From an uncultured Geobacteraceae bacterium (GTDB lineage Bacteria > Desulfobacterota > Desulfuromonadia > Desulfuromonadales > Geopsychrobacteraceae): a stretch of 23,471 bases of DNA. The notes under the pieces were generated by a model. It saw only the letters and a program-made list of their open reading frames with translations. It had not been told where the DNA came from and searched no databases. The position numbers and the translations under genes were made by a program. This document shows positions 15,212 through 21,920 of the stretch, piece by piece; positions within the stretch are counted from its first letter, which is position 1, and each line of letters opens with the position of its first letter. The stretch is from NCBI GenBank assembly GCA_937958075.1, contig CALFFB010000229.1:1-23471 (forward strand), written 5' to 3'.

Positions 15212-15274
15212 GACCTGCTTCGACCCATGCTGACGGCGGGCCGAGAACCCCAAAAACAGGGAGAATATCCAGAT

Positions 15275-15316
15275 ATTATAAAGAGTTCTGACGTAACGGG
15301 ATCGTATACAGTATGC
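15275..15316 (-). promoter_or_regulatory. Candidate regulated promoter of the sfrBA-like operon
   Basis: On the minus strand a perfect TATAAT (15275-15280) lies about 77 bases before the TTG start, but no good -35 box sits 16-18 bases upstream (the sequence there is near GATCCC). Just upstream is GCATAC-T-GTATAC (15304-15316), an inverted repeat with one mismatch per arm pair. Its centre is roughly 40 bases before the predicted transcription start, a common activator position. A strong -10 with a poor -35 and a nearby repeat suggests activator-dependent transcription. The regulator is unknown. Confidence 0.4.
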
Positions 15317-15430
15317 AGGTAGATAACACAGACCCAGGTTTTAAATCAAGGCAATTTTCCAGTAAAAACACCGGCGAGCCGCTATCCGTGTCGTGGGCAA
15401 AGACCATATCGGCAAAAGCCTGATGACGGC
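15312..15430. other. Intergenic stretch, open on both strands, possible gene remnant or small ORF
   Basis: Between the lipoprotein stop codon (15431) and the sfrBA promoter region, the minus strand has an uninterrupted frame (GRHQAFADMVFAHD, then GSPVFLLENCLDLKPGS) that looks protein-like. It belongs to a frame running from 15524 to 15276 that overlaps the end of the lipoprotein gene. The plus strand is open too, from an ATG at 15312 to a TGA at about 15420-15422 (36 codons: MQVDNTDPGFKSRQ..., NTGEPLSVSWAKTISAKA). Neither has a visible ribosome-binding site. I cannot name either product. Confidence 0.3.
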
Positions 15431-15841
15431 CTAGGGCGCGTTCAGGAGGGGCGCCGGATTGGTGATCAGCCAGCTGGATTTCCGTCCAGATGGAGAGATC
15501 TGGCGCTGCCATTGCTGGCGCCATTGCCAGCGCTGGATCCGGGTTGAAGGCAGCAGGTAATAATCAAGGGCGTAGGTTGCTGTCACCTGCTGCTGCTGGT
15601 CGTCGTAGATCAGTCCCAGTACCTGGCTGTCCACCACGTGCAGATCCGGGCTGTCCAGAAACTGCTCAAGAAAGGCGGCTCGATGTTCCGCCGCCAGAAA
15701 ACCGACGGCACCGGTGTAGTCCTGCCAGCGCATGGCCTCGCTGAAGCGCGCGGCAAGGGGCTGGACCTTTCCCAGGTCCTTTTGCGGAAAGGCGGCGCAG
15801 GCGGTCAGGGTCAGGCAGGTCAGCAGCAGGACAATCCGCAT
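15431..15841 (-). CDS. Small lipoprotein with NTF2-like domain
   Basis: This is a 136-residue putative lipoprotein. The signal peptide MRIVLLLTCLTLTAC ends in a lipobox with the predicted lipidated Cys15, followed by AAFPQKD. The mature part reads like a small NTF2-type (cystatin/SnoaL-like) fold: helices ARFSEAMRWQDYTGAVGFLA and HRAAFLEQFL, then strands LHVVDSQVLGLIYD, QVTATYALDYYLLPST and IQRWQWRQQWQ. The frame is open upstream to 16051, but the ATG at 15841 behind GAGG is the sensible start because it gives the signal peptide and lies just past the rpe stop (25-base gap). It is last in the housekeeping operon. The fold assignment is by eye and the function is unknown. Confidence 0.75.
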   Translation of the reverse strand: MRIVLLLTCLTLTACAAFPQKDLGKVQPLAARFSEAMRWQDYTGAVGFLAAEHRAAFLEQFLDSPDLHVVDSQVLGLIYDDQQQQVTATYALDYYLLPSTRIQRWQWRQQWQRQISPSGRKSSWLITNPAPLLNAP

Positions 15842-15866
15842 AAGCACCTCGTTGCCGTTTAAAGAG

Positions 15867-16535
15867 TCAGCGCTGCCGGGCGGCTGTCGCATTCTCTTTG
15901 AGCTGGCGGATAGTAGATGGATAGTCGGTGGTTCCGAAAACAGCGCTGCCGGCAACAAAGACATCGGCACCAGCAGCGGCGATCTGCTCAATGTTGTCGA
16001 TTTTGACGCCACCGTCAACCTCCAGCTCGATGGCCAGCCCCAGATCGTCAATGCGCCGGCGCAACTCGGCGATTTTGGGTAGACAGGCGCGGATAAAAGA
16101 CTGGCCGCCGAAGCCGGGGTTGACTGTCATCAGCAGGACCAGATCAAGATCGGGCAGGATAACGTCAAGGGCCGCCAGGGAGGTTGCCGGATTCAGGGAG
16201 ACCCCCGCTTTTTTCCCCAGGGAATGGATCAGTTCGATGGTGCGGTGCAGGTGTGTCGCGGCTTCGGCGTGGACAACAATGAGGTCGGCGCCGGCCCTGG
16301 CGAATTCGGGGATATACTGATCGGGGTTTTCGATCATCAGATGGACATCCAGGGGCAGCTGCGTCACCTTGCGGGCAGCGGCGACAATCAGCGGGCCGAT
16401 GGTGATGTTGGGCACGAAATGGCCGTCCATGACATCGACATGGACATAATCGGCACCGGCCTTGTCGATGGCGCGGATTTCATCTCCCAGACAGGAAAAG
16501 TCGGCGGACAGGATAGATGGGGCAATTTTAATCAT
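15867..16535 (-). CDS. rpe: Ribulose-phosphate 3-epimerase
   Basis: This 222-residue TIM-barrel enzyme interconverts ribulose 5-phosphate and xylulose 5-phosphate in the pentose phosphate pathway. Family motifs are complete: KIAPSILSADF at the N-terminus, VHVDVMDGHFVPNITIGP with metal ligands His32 and Asp34, DVHLMIENP with His65, LLMTVNPGFGGQSFI, and ELEVDGGV with Asp174, plus the phosphate-binding AGSAVFG. Length is standard. A GGAGG lies 11 bases before the ATG. It follows rsmB by 30 bases and sits in a def-fmt-rsmB-rpe order often seen in this group. Confidence 0.97.
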   Translation of the reverse strand: MIKIAPSILSADFSCLGDEIRAIDKAGADYVHVDVMDGHFVPNITIGPLIVAAARKVTQLPLDVHLMIENPDQYIPEFARAGADLIVVHAEAATHLHRTIELIHSLGKKAGVSLNPATSLAALDVILPDLDLVLLMTVNPGFGGQSFIRACLPKIAELRRRIDDLGLAIELEVDGGVKIDNIEQIAAAGADVFVAGSAVFGTTDYPSTIRQLKENATAARQR

Positions 16536-16565
16536 GGGCGGTGAGTCCTCCGGTCAGGCTGGTGC

Positions 16566-17924
16566 TTAACTGTTCTTGCGCAGGCGTGCGGCAAAAAAGG
16601 CGTCCATGCCGTCATGGCGATGGGGCCAGGTACGCAGGGTTCCTCCGTCAGTGATCAGGGACTGCCAGGGGGGCGGCACCTCTGCCGACAGGGAATCAAG
16701 GGTAAATTCAGGATGGTCCGTCAGAAATCCGGTGATGACGACGTCCGTTTCCAGGTGGCTGAAGCTGCAGACAGAATAGAGCAGCAGGCCGCCGGGACGC
16801 AGCAGGCCGCTCACCTGGTGCAGCAGGGTCTGCTGCAGTTGCGCCAGCTGGCGCAGGCTGGCCGGGGTTTTGTTCCAGCGTCCTTCCGGGTTGCGGCGAA
16901 TGACCCCAATACCGCTGCAGGGGGCGTCGAGGAGAACACGGTCGAAACTTTCCCCCTCAAGAAAATCAGGCTCCTCCGTCAGATCCCAGGCTCGGGCGGT
17001 GATGCACGTACAGCCCAGCCGGCCGGCGCCCTGCCTGAGCAGCTCAATGCGCTGCGGCGATTTGTCCAGGGCGACAATCTCCGCCCGGTTTCCAGTCAGG
17101 GCCGCCAGATGGGTGGTCTTGCCGCCGGGGGCGGCGCAGGCGTCGAGAATGCGCATCTGCGGTTGGACGGCAAGCAAATGAGCCATGAGCATGCTGCCTT
17201 CATCCTGCAGCTGGTAATGGCCTTCAGCGTCACCCGGCAGGCGCTGTTCGCCGCGGCGTTCGATACGGATTCCTTCCGGGGCAAAGGCGCAGGGTCTGGC
17301 CTGATAGCCACAGCGGTCCAGTTCGGCCAGATAGGAATCGCGATCCGTTTTCAGGGTATTGATGCGCAGGGTCTGAGGCGGTGGTTGACTGAAGGCTTCG
17401 CCGAGGGCCCGCGCTTCGGCGTTGGGAAGCAGGCGCATCATCTCTTTGCCCAGCCATTTCGGCAGGCTGCAGACCTGTTGCAGATAGGAGCCGATCTGTT
17501 CCGGATCAGGCCAGACAAGGGTTGCGCGTTGACGCTCCAGGGCACGGAGCACGCCGTTGACGACACCGGTGATGTCGCTGCGGCCCAGTTTGCGGGCGAG
17601 CTCGACGGTGGCGTCGATAGCGGCATGGGGCGGAACCCGGTCCATTTCCAGCAACTGATAGGCGCCGATACGCAGCAGCCAGAGGACATGGGGCTGGAGC
17701 CGCTGCAGGGGCTGGTGACAGACGGATGCCAGGGCGAAATCAAGGCGACCCTGCAGGCGCAGGGTGCCGTAGACCAGCTCCGTAACAAAGCGCCGGTCGC
17801 GCTGGTCAAGCAAAGAGCGGGTCAGGGCGCTGTCCAGGGCAAGATCAGAGTAGGCACCGTCCGCTACGCGCAGAAGAATTTCAAGGGCAATGAGCCGGGG
17901 ATCAGATGAAGGTCGCGAAGCCAA
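16566..17924 (-). CDS. rsmB: 16S rRNA m5C967 methyltransferase RsmB
   Basis: This 452-residue protein methylates cytosine 967 of 16S rRNA using S-adenosylmethionine. It has an N-terminal NusB-like RNA-binding domain (residues 1-140, with RRFVTELVYGTLRLQGRLD and PPHAAIDATVELARKLG) followed by the methyltransferase. The SAM loop is DACAAPGGKTTHLA (261-274). The catalytic and release cysteines are Cys336 in DAPCSGIGVIRRNPEGRW and Cys386 in LYSVCSF, where Val replaces the Thr of the common TCS motif. It ends HDGMDAFFAARLRK. The only start consistent with the family is a TTG at 17924, seven bases after the fmt stop, with no clear ribosome-binding site, so translation probably depends on fmt. Confidence 0.95.
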   Translation of the reverse strand: MASRPSSDPRLIALEILLRVADGAYSDLALDSALTRSLLDQRDRRFVTELVYGTLRLQGRLDFALASVCHQPLQRLQPHVLWLLRIGAYQLLEMDRVPPHAAIDATVELARKLGRSDITGVVNGVLRALERQRATLVWPDPEQIGSYLQQVCSLPKWLGKEMMRLLPNAEARALGEAFSQPPPQTLRINTLKTDRDSYLAELDRCGYQARPCAFAPEGIRIERRGEQRLPGDAEGHYQLQDEGSMLMAHLLAVQPQMRILDACAAPGGKTTHLAALTGNRAEIVALDKSPQRIELLRQGAGRLGCTCITARAWDLTEEPDFLEGESFDRVLLDAPCSGIGVIRRNPEGRWNKTPASLRQLAQLQQTLLHQVSGLLRPGGLLLYSVCSFSHLETDVVITGFLTDHPEFTLDSLSAEVPPPWQSLITDGGTLRTWPHRHDGMDAFFAARLRKNS

Positions 17925-17931
17925 GGGGAGT

Positions 17932-18894
17932 TTAGTCCGTGCCGGTGGCGGCTGAGCGCAGGCAGGTACCGATGGTCAGGCGGTTGCCGCTTAAAAAGTC
18001 GCGTGCCGTCAGCCATTTTTTTCCCGGCAGCTGCAATCTGTTGACAGCCAGGGCGCCCTGGCCGCAGGCAATGCGGATGCCGGACGCATCAGCAGCGACG
18101 ATCGAGCCGGGCGGACCGGAGGCCGTCGGGTCGACACGCGTGTCGGCGAGTTTCAGCAGCTGATTGCCCCAGAAGGTGTAGGTTCCCGGCCAGGGGTCAA
18201 GACCGCGGATCTGATTGTGAATCTGCCGGGCCGGCTGCTGCCAGTCGATCAGGCCGTCCTCTTTGGTCATCATCGGCGCATAGCTGCTCAGGGCATCGTT
18301 CTGGGGCTGTGGGGTCAGGGTGCCGGCACAGAGCTGGCGCAGCGTCTCTTCCATGGCCTCGCGGCCGAGCAGGGCCAGCCGATCGTGTACCTGGCCGGCC
18401 GTTTCGTCGGGGCCGATGACCAGGCTGCGCTTGATGAGCATGTCGCCGGTATCAAGGCCAACGTCCATGTGCATGGTGGTCACGCCGGTTTCCGTTTCCC
18501 CCTCGGTAATCGCTTTGTTGATGGGGGCGGCGCCGCGATATTTGGGGAGCAGGGAAGCGTGAACATTGATGCAGCCGAAGCGCGGAATGTCGAGGACCGA
18601 TTTTGGCAGGATCTGCCCGTAAGCAACCACCACGATCAGCTCGGGGGCCAGCTCGCGCAGGCTGGCAACAGCCTCTTTGCGGCGCAGGCGCTCCGGCTGG
18701 AAGACGGGGATATCATGCTCCAGGGCCAGTTCCTTGACCGGTGACGCCGCCAGTTTTTTGCCGCGCCCCTTGGGCCGGTCCGGCTGGGTATAGACGCCGA
18801 CCAGATGGGAGCCGGCGTCGATGAGCCCCTGCAGGGTCGGCAGGGCGAATTCCGGGGTGCCCATGAAGACTGTGCGAATCTGGTCAGGCTTCAT
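17932..18894 (-). CDS. fmt: Methionyl-tRNA formyltransferase
   Basis: This 320-residue enzyme formylates the initiator Met-tRNA using 10-formyltetrahydrofolate. Motifs are RTVFMGTPEFALPTL at the N-terminus, the catalytic set Asn110, His112 and Asp148 (in CINVHASLLPKYRGAAPIN and MDVGLDTGDML), and a C-terminal OB-fold-like domain with IRIACGQGALAVNRLQLPGK and the ending ARDFLSGNRL. Length is typical. Its ATG lies inside the last codons of def (11-base overlap), so formylation and deformylation enzymes are translated together. Confidence 0.97.
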   Translation of the reverse strand: MKPDQIRTVFMGTPEFALPTLQGLIDAGSHLVGVYTQPDRPKGRGKKLAASPVKELALEHDIPVFQPERLRRKEAVASLRELAPELIVVVAYGQILPKSVLDIPRFGCINVHASLLPKYRGAAPINKAITEGETETGVTTMHMDVGLDTGDMLIKRSLVIGPDETAGQVHDRLALLGREAMEETLRQLCAGTLTPQPQNDALSSYAPMMTKEDGLIDWQQPARQIHNQIRGLDPWPGTYTFWGNQLLKLADTRVDPTASGPPGSIVAADASGIRIACGQGALAVNRLQLPGKKWLTARDFLSGNRLTIGTCLRSAATGTD

Positions 18895-19408
18895 GTTCCA
18901 CTTCCTGTTCTTTCAGCATTTTCAGGTACTTTTTCTTGAAAATGGAGCGTTTTAATGGGGAGAGATGGTCGACAAACAGGATGCCGTTGAGGTGGTCGAT
19001 TTCATGCTGGATGCCAACGGCCAGCAGTCCGTCCGCCTGACGTTCGTGGATAGTGCCCGCTGTGTCCTGATAGCGCATGGTGACGGCCAGGTGTCGTTTG
19101 ACGGCGGCGCAGAAGCCGGGAACCGACAGGCAGCCTTCCTCCTCGAAGGATTCCCCGTCAGCGGCAACAATTTCCGGATTGACGGCGATGATCAGATCGT
19201 CCGGCTCCTCACTGCCGGAACAGTCCAGGACAATGAGCCGCCGCAGCTCGCCCACCTGGGGGGCGGCCAGGCCGACGCCTGGCGCCGCGTACATGGTCTC
19301 TACCATGTCCCGGGCCAGCTGCTCCAGCTCCTCGTTGAAATCGGTGACCGGAGCAGACTTCTGCTTCAGCAGGGGTTCCGGATAATGCAGTATCGTGCGC
19401 AGGGCCAT
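18884..19408 (-). CDS. def: Peptide deformylase
   Basis: This 174-residue metalloenzyme removes the formyl group from nascent protein N-termini. All three signatures are present: GVGLAAPQ (44-51), EEGCLSVPG with metal ligand Cys93, and QHEIDHLNG with ligands His135 and His139 and catalytic Glu136. The C-terminal tail is Lys/Glu-rich, a helical extension common in the family. It appears to be the first gene of the def-fmt-rsmB-rpe-lipoprotein transcript, because 92 bases separate it from the hydrolase gene upstream. Confidence 0.97.
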   Translation of the reverse strand: MALRTILHYPEPLLKQKSAPVTDFNEELEQLARDMVETMYAAPGVGLAAPQVGELRRLIVLDCSGSEEPDDLIIAVNPEIVAADGESFEEEGCLSVPGFCAAVKRHLAVTMRYQDTAGTIHERQADGLLAVGIQHEIDHLNGILFVDHLSPLKRSIFKKKYLKMLKEQEVEHEA

Positions 19409-19432
19409 ACCTTGGTATTCTCTCAGGCTTGG

Positions 19433-19462
19433 ATTAGGGGAACAGGGCTAAGCCCGTCTCAA
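19433..19462 (-). promoter_or_regulatory. Candidate promoter of the def operon with a palindrome in its spacer
   Basis: On the minus strand TTGAGA (19457-19462, 5 of 6) and CCTAAT (19433-19438, 4 of 6) are 18 bases apart, ending about 25 bases before the def ATG. The spacer contains the palindrome GGGCTTAGCCC (19445-19455). A second possible -10, TATGAT, lies further upstream near 19475 but lacks a good -35. Weak call. Confidence 0.3.
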
Positions 19463-19500
19463 CACATCATCATAACAAAAGCGACGTCTGCGGGGTAGGG

Positions 19501-20307
19501 TTATTCTGGGCCAGGAACAGTTGTGGAGAGAAATTCAAGGAGCATCTCATTGACGACTTCACTCTTTTCGCGATTGGCCATGTGTCCGGCCCCACGGACA
19601 ATCTGCAGACGAGCACCGGGGATGGCCCTGGCGATGGCGTAGGATTTTTCGACGGGCAGGGCCCGATCCAGTTCAGCGCCGATGACCAGGGACGGCAGCC
19701 GCTGTTCGGGCAGCAGGGCCGTTGAATCGGCCCGGTCACGGATGGCGGTCAGGCCGAAGCGCAGCCCTTCGGGTGAGGTGGCCAGCATCCAGCTGCGCAC
19801 CTCGGCAACCAGTTCAGGTTGCTGGTCAGGTATGCCCGGACCGAAAAGCACCTGGGTAAAGGCATCGGCAACGGCTTGCGGCCGGCCGGCATCCACCTCG
19901 GCCAGCAGATGATTGCGTTTGGCTCTGGCGGTGTCGTCGTCACCGTCGGCGCGGGTGACAATAAAGCAGGCGGCAGCCACACGCTGTGGATAGCGGGCCA
20001 GCAGGTTGAGGAGCACGTAGCCGCCCATGGACATGCCGCCGATGACCGCCTGTTCAATGTTCAGATGATCCAGCAGGGCGACGAGGTCGTCGGCATACCG
20101 GTCGATAGAAGGCGTGGCAGTACCCGCCGGGCTGCTGCCGAAGCCGCGCAGGTCGGGGAGGATCACCCGGTAACCGGCGTCGAGCAATGCCTGCGCCTGG
20201 GGTTGCCACATCTTGTGACACAGGGGAAAGCCGTGAATCAGCATGACGGGCGTACCCTGTCCTGAGTCGGTGTAATGAAGTTGCGTATTATTGCTGTTTA
20301 CGATCAT
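19501..20307 (-). CDS. Alpha/beta-fold hydrolase
   Basis: This 268-residue cytoplasmic hydrolase belongs to the broad alpha/beta family that includes 3-oxoadipate enol-lactonase-type esterases. Visible elements are the oxyanion-hole strand MLIHGFPLCHKMW, LPDLRGFGSS, the nucleophile elbow GGMSMGG with the catalytic Ser, a helical cap region, the probable acid in GAELDRALP, and the catalytic His in RGAGHMANRE. Substrate cannot be inferred. No neighbour suggests a catabolic pathway, so it may be a general esterase or lactonase. The ATG is preceded by GGGAGG seven bases upstream. It lies 48 bases after tcdA on the same strand. Confidence 0.9.
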   Translation of the reverse strand: MIVNSNNTQLHYTDSGQGTPVMLIHGFPLCHKMWQPQAQALLDAGYRVILPDLRGFGSSPAGTATPSIDRYADDLVALLDHLNIEQAVIGGMSMGGYVLLNLLARYPQRVAAACFIVTRADGDDDTARAKRNHLLAEVDAGRPQAVADAFTQVLFGPGIPDQQPELVAEVRSWMLATSPEGLRFGLTAIRDRADSTALLPEQRLPSLVIGAELDRALPVEKSYAIARAIPGARLQIVRGAGHMANREKSEVVNEMLLEFLSTTVPGPE

Positions 20308-20355
20308 CGTTGTGCCTCCCTTGGAGAAAGTCCTTGATGGAGATAGCTGCGGCCA

Positions 20356-21120
20356 TCATGCTTCTGTCAATTTCTGTACCACCACTCCGGCCATGGTCAG
20401 GCCGAACATGGGGGGAATCCACGACGAACTGCCCAGAATAACCCGGCGGTCACTGCAGCTCCAGCGCTGATCTTCCCGGTTGGGGCAGACACAGTTGTCG
20501 GCACAGACGGCGGCTTCCGTCGCAAGGGGTCGAAACTCCTCCGTTGAGTAGACAACGTCAACGCCCCGGTCGATACCGCGTTTACGCAGTTGTTTGCGGA
20601 TGATGCGCGCCAGACGGCATTTTCCGGTGGCGCTGATATCGGCGACGCGGATCTGGGTCGGATCGAGTTTGTTGGCAGCGCCCATGGAACTGATAATGGG
20701 TCGCTCGGTGCGGATACAGGTCTCGATGAGATGCAGCTTGGCGGTGATGTGATCGATACAGTCAAGCACGTAATCGAAACCGGGGCGCAAAAGCTCTTCC
20801 GCCGTCTGGACTTCGTAGAACTGCTGGATCGCGGTGACCTTGACGTCGGGATTGATGTCGCGGCAGCGCCCGGCCATGACCTCAACCTTGGAGGCGCCGA
20901 CGGTGCTGCTTAAGGCATGGATCTGACGGTTGATGTTGGTGATGCAAATATCATCAAAATCGACCAGGGTGATCTGCCCGACCCCGGCGCGCGTCAGGGC
21001 TTCGGCGGCATAGCTGCCGACCCCGCCGACTCCGAAGACAGCAACGGAAGCATGCGCCAGCCTGGCCATCTGCTCCGTGCCCACAAGCAACTGCATGCGA
21101 CTGAACCGGTGATCTGACAT
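20356..21120 (-). CDS. tcdA: tRNA threonylcarbamoyladenosine dehydratase TcdA (ThiF/E1-like)
   Basis: This 254-residue E1-like ATP-dependent enzyme converts t6A37 of tRNA to its cyclic form. It has the nucleotide loop FGVGGVGSYAAEAL (29-42), the acidic VDFDDICITNINRQ segment with the adenylation Arg, the LDCIDHITAKLHLI helix, and a C-terminal GSSSWIPPMFGLTMAGVVVQ. A cluster of four cysteines (Cys206, Cys210, Cys212, Cys222) lies in a loop near the end and could bind zinc or a cluster. Other ThiF-type sulfur-carrier adenylases remain possible, but no ThiS/MoaD partner is adjacent and the length and C-terminus suit TcdA. No strong ribosome-binding site precedes it; the tatD stop is nine bases upstream. 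Confidence 0.9.
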   Translation of the reverse strand: MSDHRFSRMQLLVGTEQMARLAHASVAVFGVGGVGSYAAEALTRAGVGQITLVDFDDICITNINRQIHALSSTVGASKVEVMAGRCRDINPDVKVTAIQQFYEVQTAEELLRPGFDYVLDCIDHITAKLHLIETCIRTERPIISSMGAANKLDPTQIRVADISATGKCRLARIIRKQLRKRGIDRGVDVVYSTEEFRPLATEAAVCADNCVCPNREDQRWSCSDRRVILGSSSWIPPMFGLTMAGVVVQKLTEA

Positions 21121-21129
21121 AAGACTTAA

Positions 21130-21897
21130 TTATTCCAGCGGGTTAAGGGTTAGATTTCGGCCCAAAAACAGAGCCCGGGCGGTAGCGGTGGTGATGTGCG
21201 CGGTGTGGGCCGGCGTCCAGCCTTTCAATCGCGCCAGCTGGGCCGCGACTTCGAGCAGGGTTTCCGGTCTGTCCGCCATGTCGGGAGCGTCGGTTTCCAG
21301 CACCAGGGCCTGATCGGGAAGTTGGGCGATGGCGGCGGGAAGCTTGCGAACATTGGCGCGCAGCAGCACCGGCCCGACGCCGATGGCAAAACCCATGGCG
21401 ACCAGCCGAGAAGCCACCTCCGGGCTGCCGGAAAAGCCATGCCAGATGCCACCGATCCGCTCTCCTATGTGCAGCTCACCCAGGATAGCGAGCAGCTTGC
21501 CGGTTGCTCCGCGACCATGAAGAAGCACCGGCAGTTCGCATTCCAGGGCCAGTTCCAGCTGGGCACGCAGGACCTTTTCCTGCGTGCCCAGGGGGGCGGT
21601 CGCGGTTTTGTCGAGGCCGATTTCACCGATGGCAACAACCTTCGGCTGCCGGACTGCCGTGCGCAATCGGTGCGCCACGGCAGCATCCCACTGCTCGGCA
21701 TAGAGGGGATGGACACCGGGCGCGGCGTAAACCTGGGGGTGCTCCCGGGCCAGATTCAGCATGGCATCCCAATCGCCGACTCTGACCCCCGGCTGCAGCA
21801 GAAAGCCGATGCCGGCTTCGGTCGCGGCCCGGATGCGCTGTTCGGGGGGCGTTGACCACTCAGGGGCAAGCAGGTGGATATGGGTGTCACAGAGCAT
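21130..21897 (-). CDS. TatD-family metal-dependent hydrolase (DNase)
   Basis: This 255-residue protein has the TatD amidohydrolase-like TIM-barrel ligands in order: Asp4-Thr-His6-Ile-His8, Glu92 in GEIGLD, His127 in LLHGRG, His153 in IWHGFSGS and Asp203 in LETDAPD. TatD proteins are divalent-metal-dependent nucleases, typically 3'-5' exonucleases with a repair or quality-control role. The C-terminal segment (HTAHITTATARALFLG) corresponds to the usual closing helix. It lies 23 bases after the M48 peptidase stop and just before tcdA. Family members differ in biological role, so no specific paralog name is given. Confidence 0.93.
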   Translation of the reverse strand: MLCDTHIHLLAPEWSTPPEQRIRAATEAGIGFLLQPGVRVGDWDAMLNLAREHPQVYAAPGVHPLYAEQWDAAVAHRLRTAVRQPKVVAIGEIGLDKTATAPLGTQEKVLRAQLELALECELPVLLHGRGATGKLLAILGELHIGERIGGIWHGFSGSPEVASRLVAMGFAIGVGPVLLRANVRKLPAAIAQLPDQALVLETDAPDMADRPETLLEVAAQLARLKGWTPAHTAHITTATARALFLGRNLTLNPLE

Positions 21898-21920
21898 GGT
21901 TTGCGGCCCCGCTGATGCGG

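Noticed and set aside
13174..15213. 679-codon open frame on the plus strand opposite sfrB
   Set aside because: It is an antisense shadow of a clear flavoprotein gene in GC-rich DNA; its product has no recognisable motif and no ribosome-binding site.
15842..16051. Upstream extension of the lipoprotein frame
   Set aside because: It overlaps rpe and would bury the signal peptide and lipobox inside the protein.
16614..17909. 431-codon open frame opposite rsmB
   Set aside because: Antisense shadow of a gene with complete catalytic motifs; the composition is typical of reversed GC-rich coding sequence.
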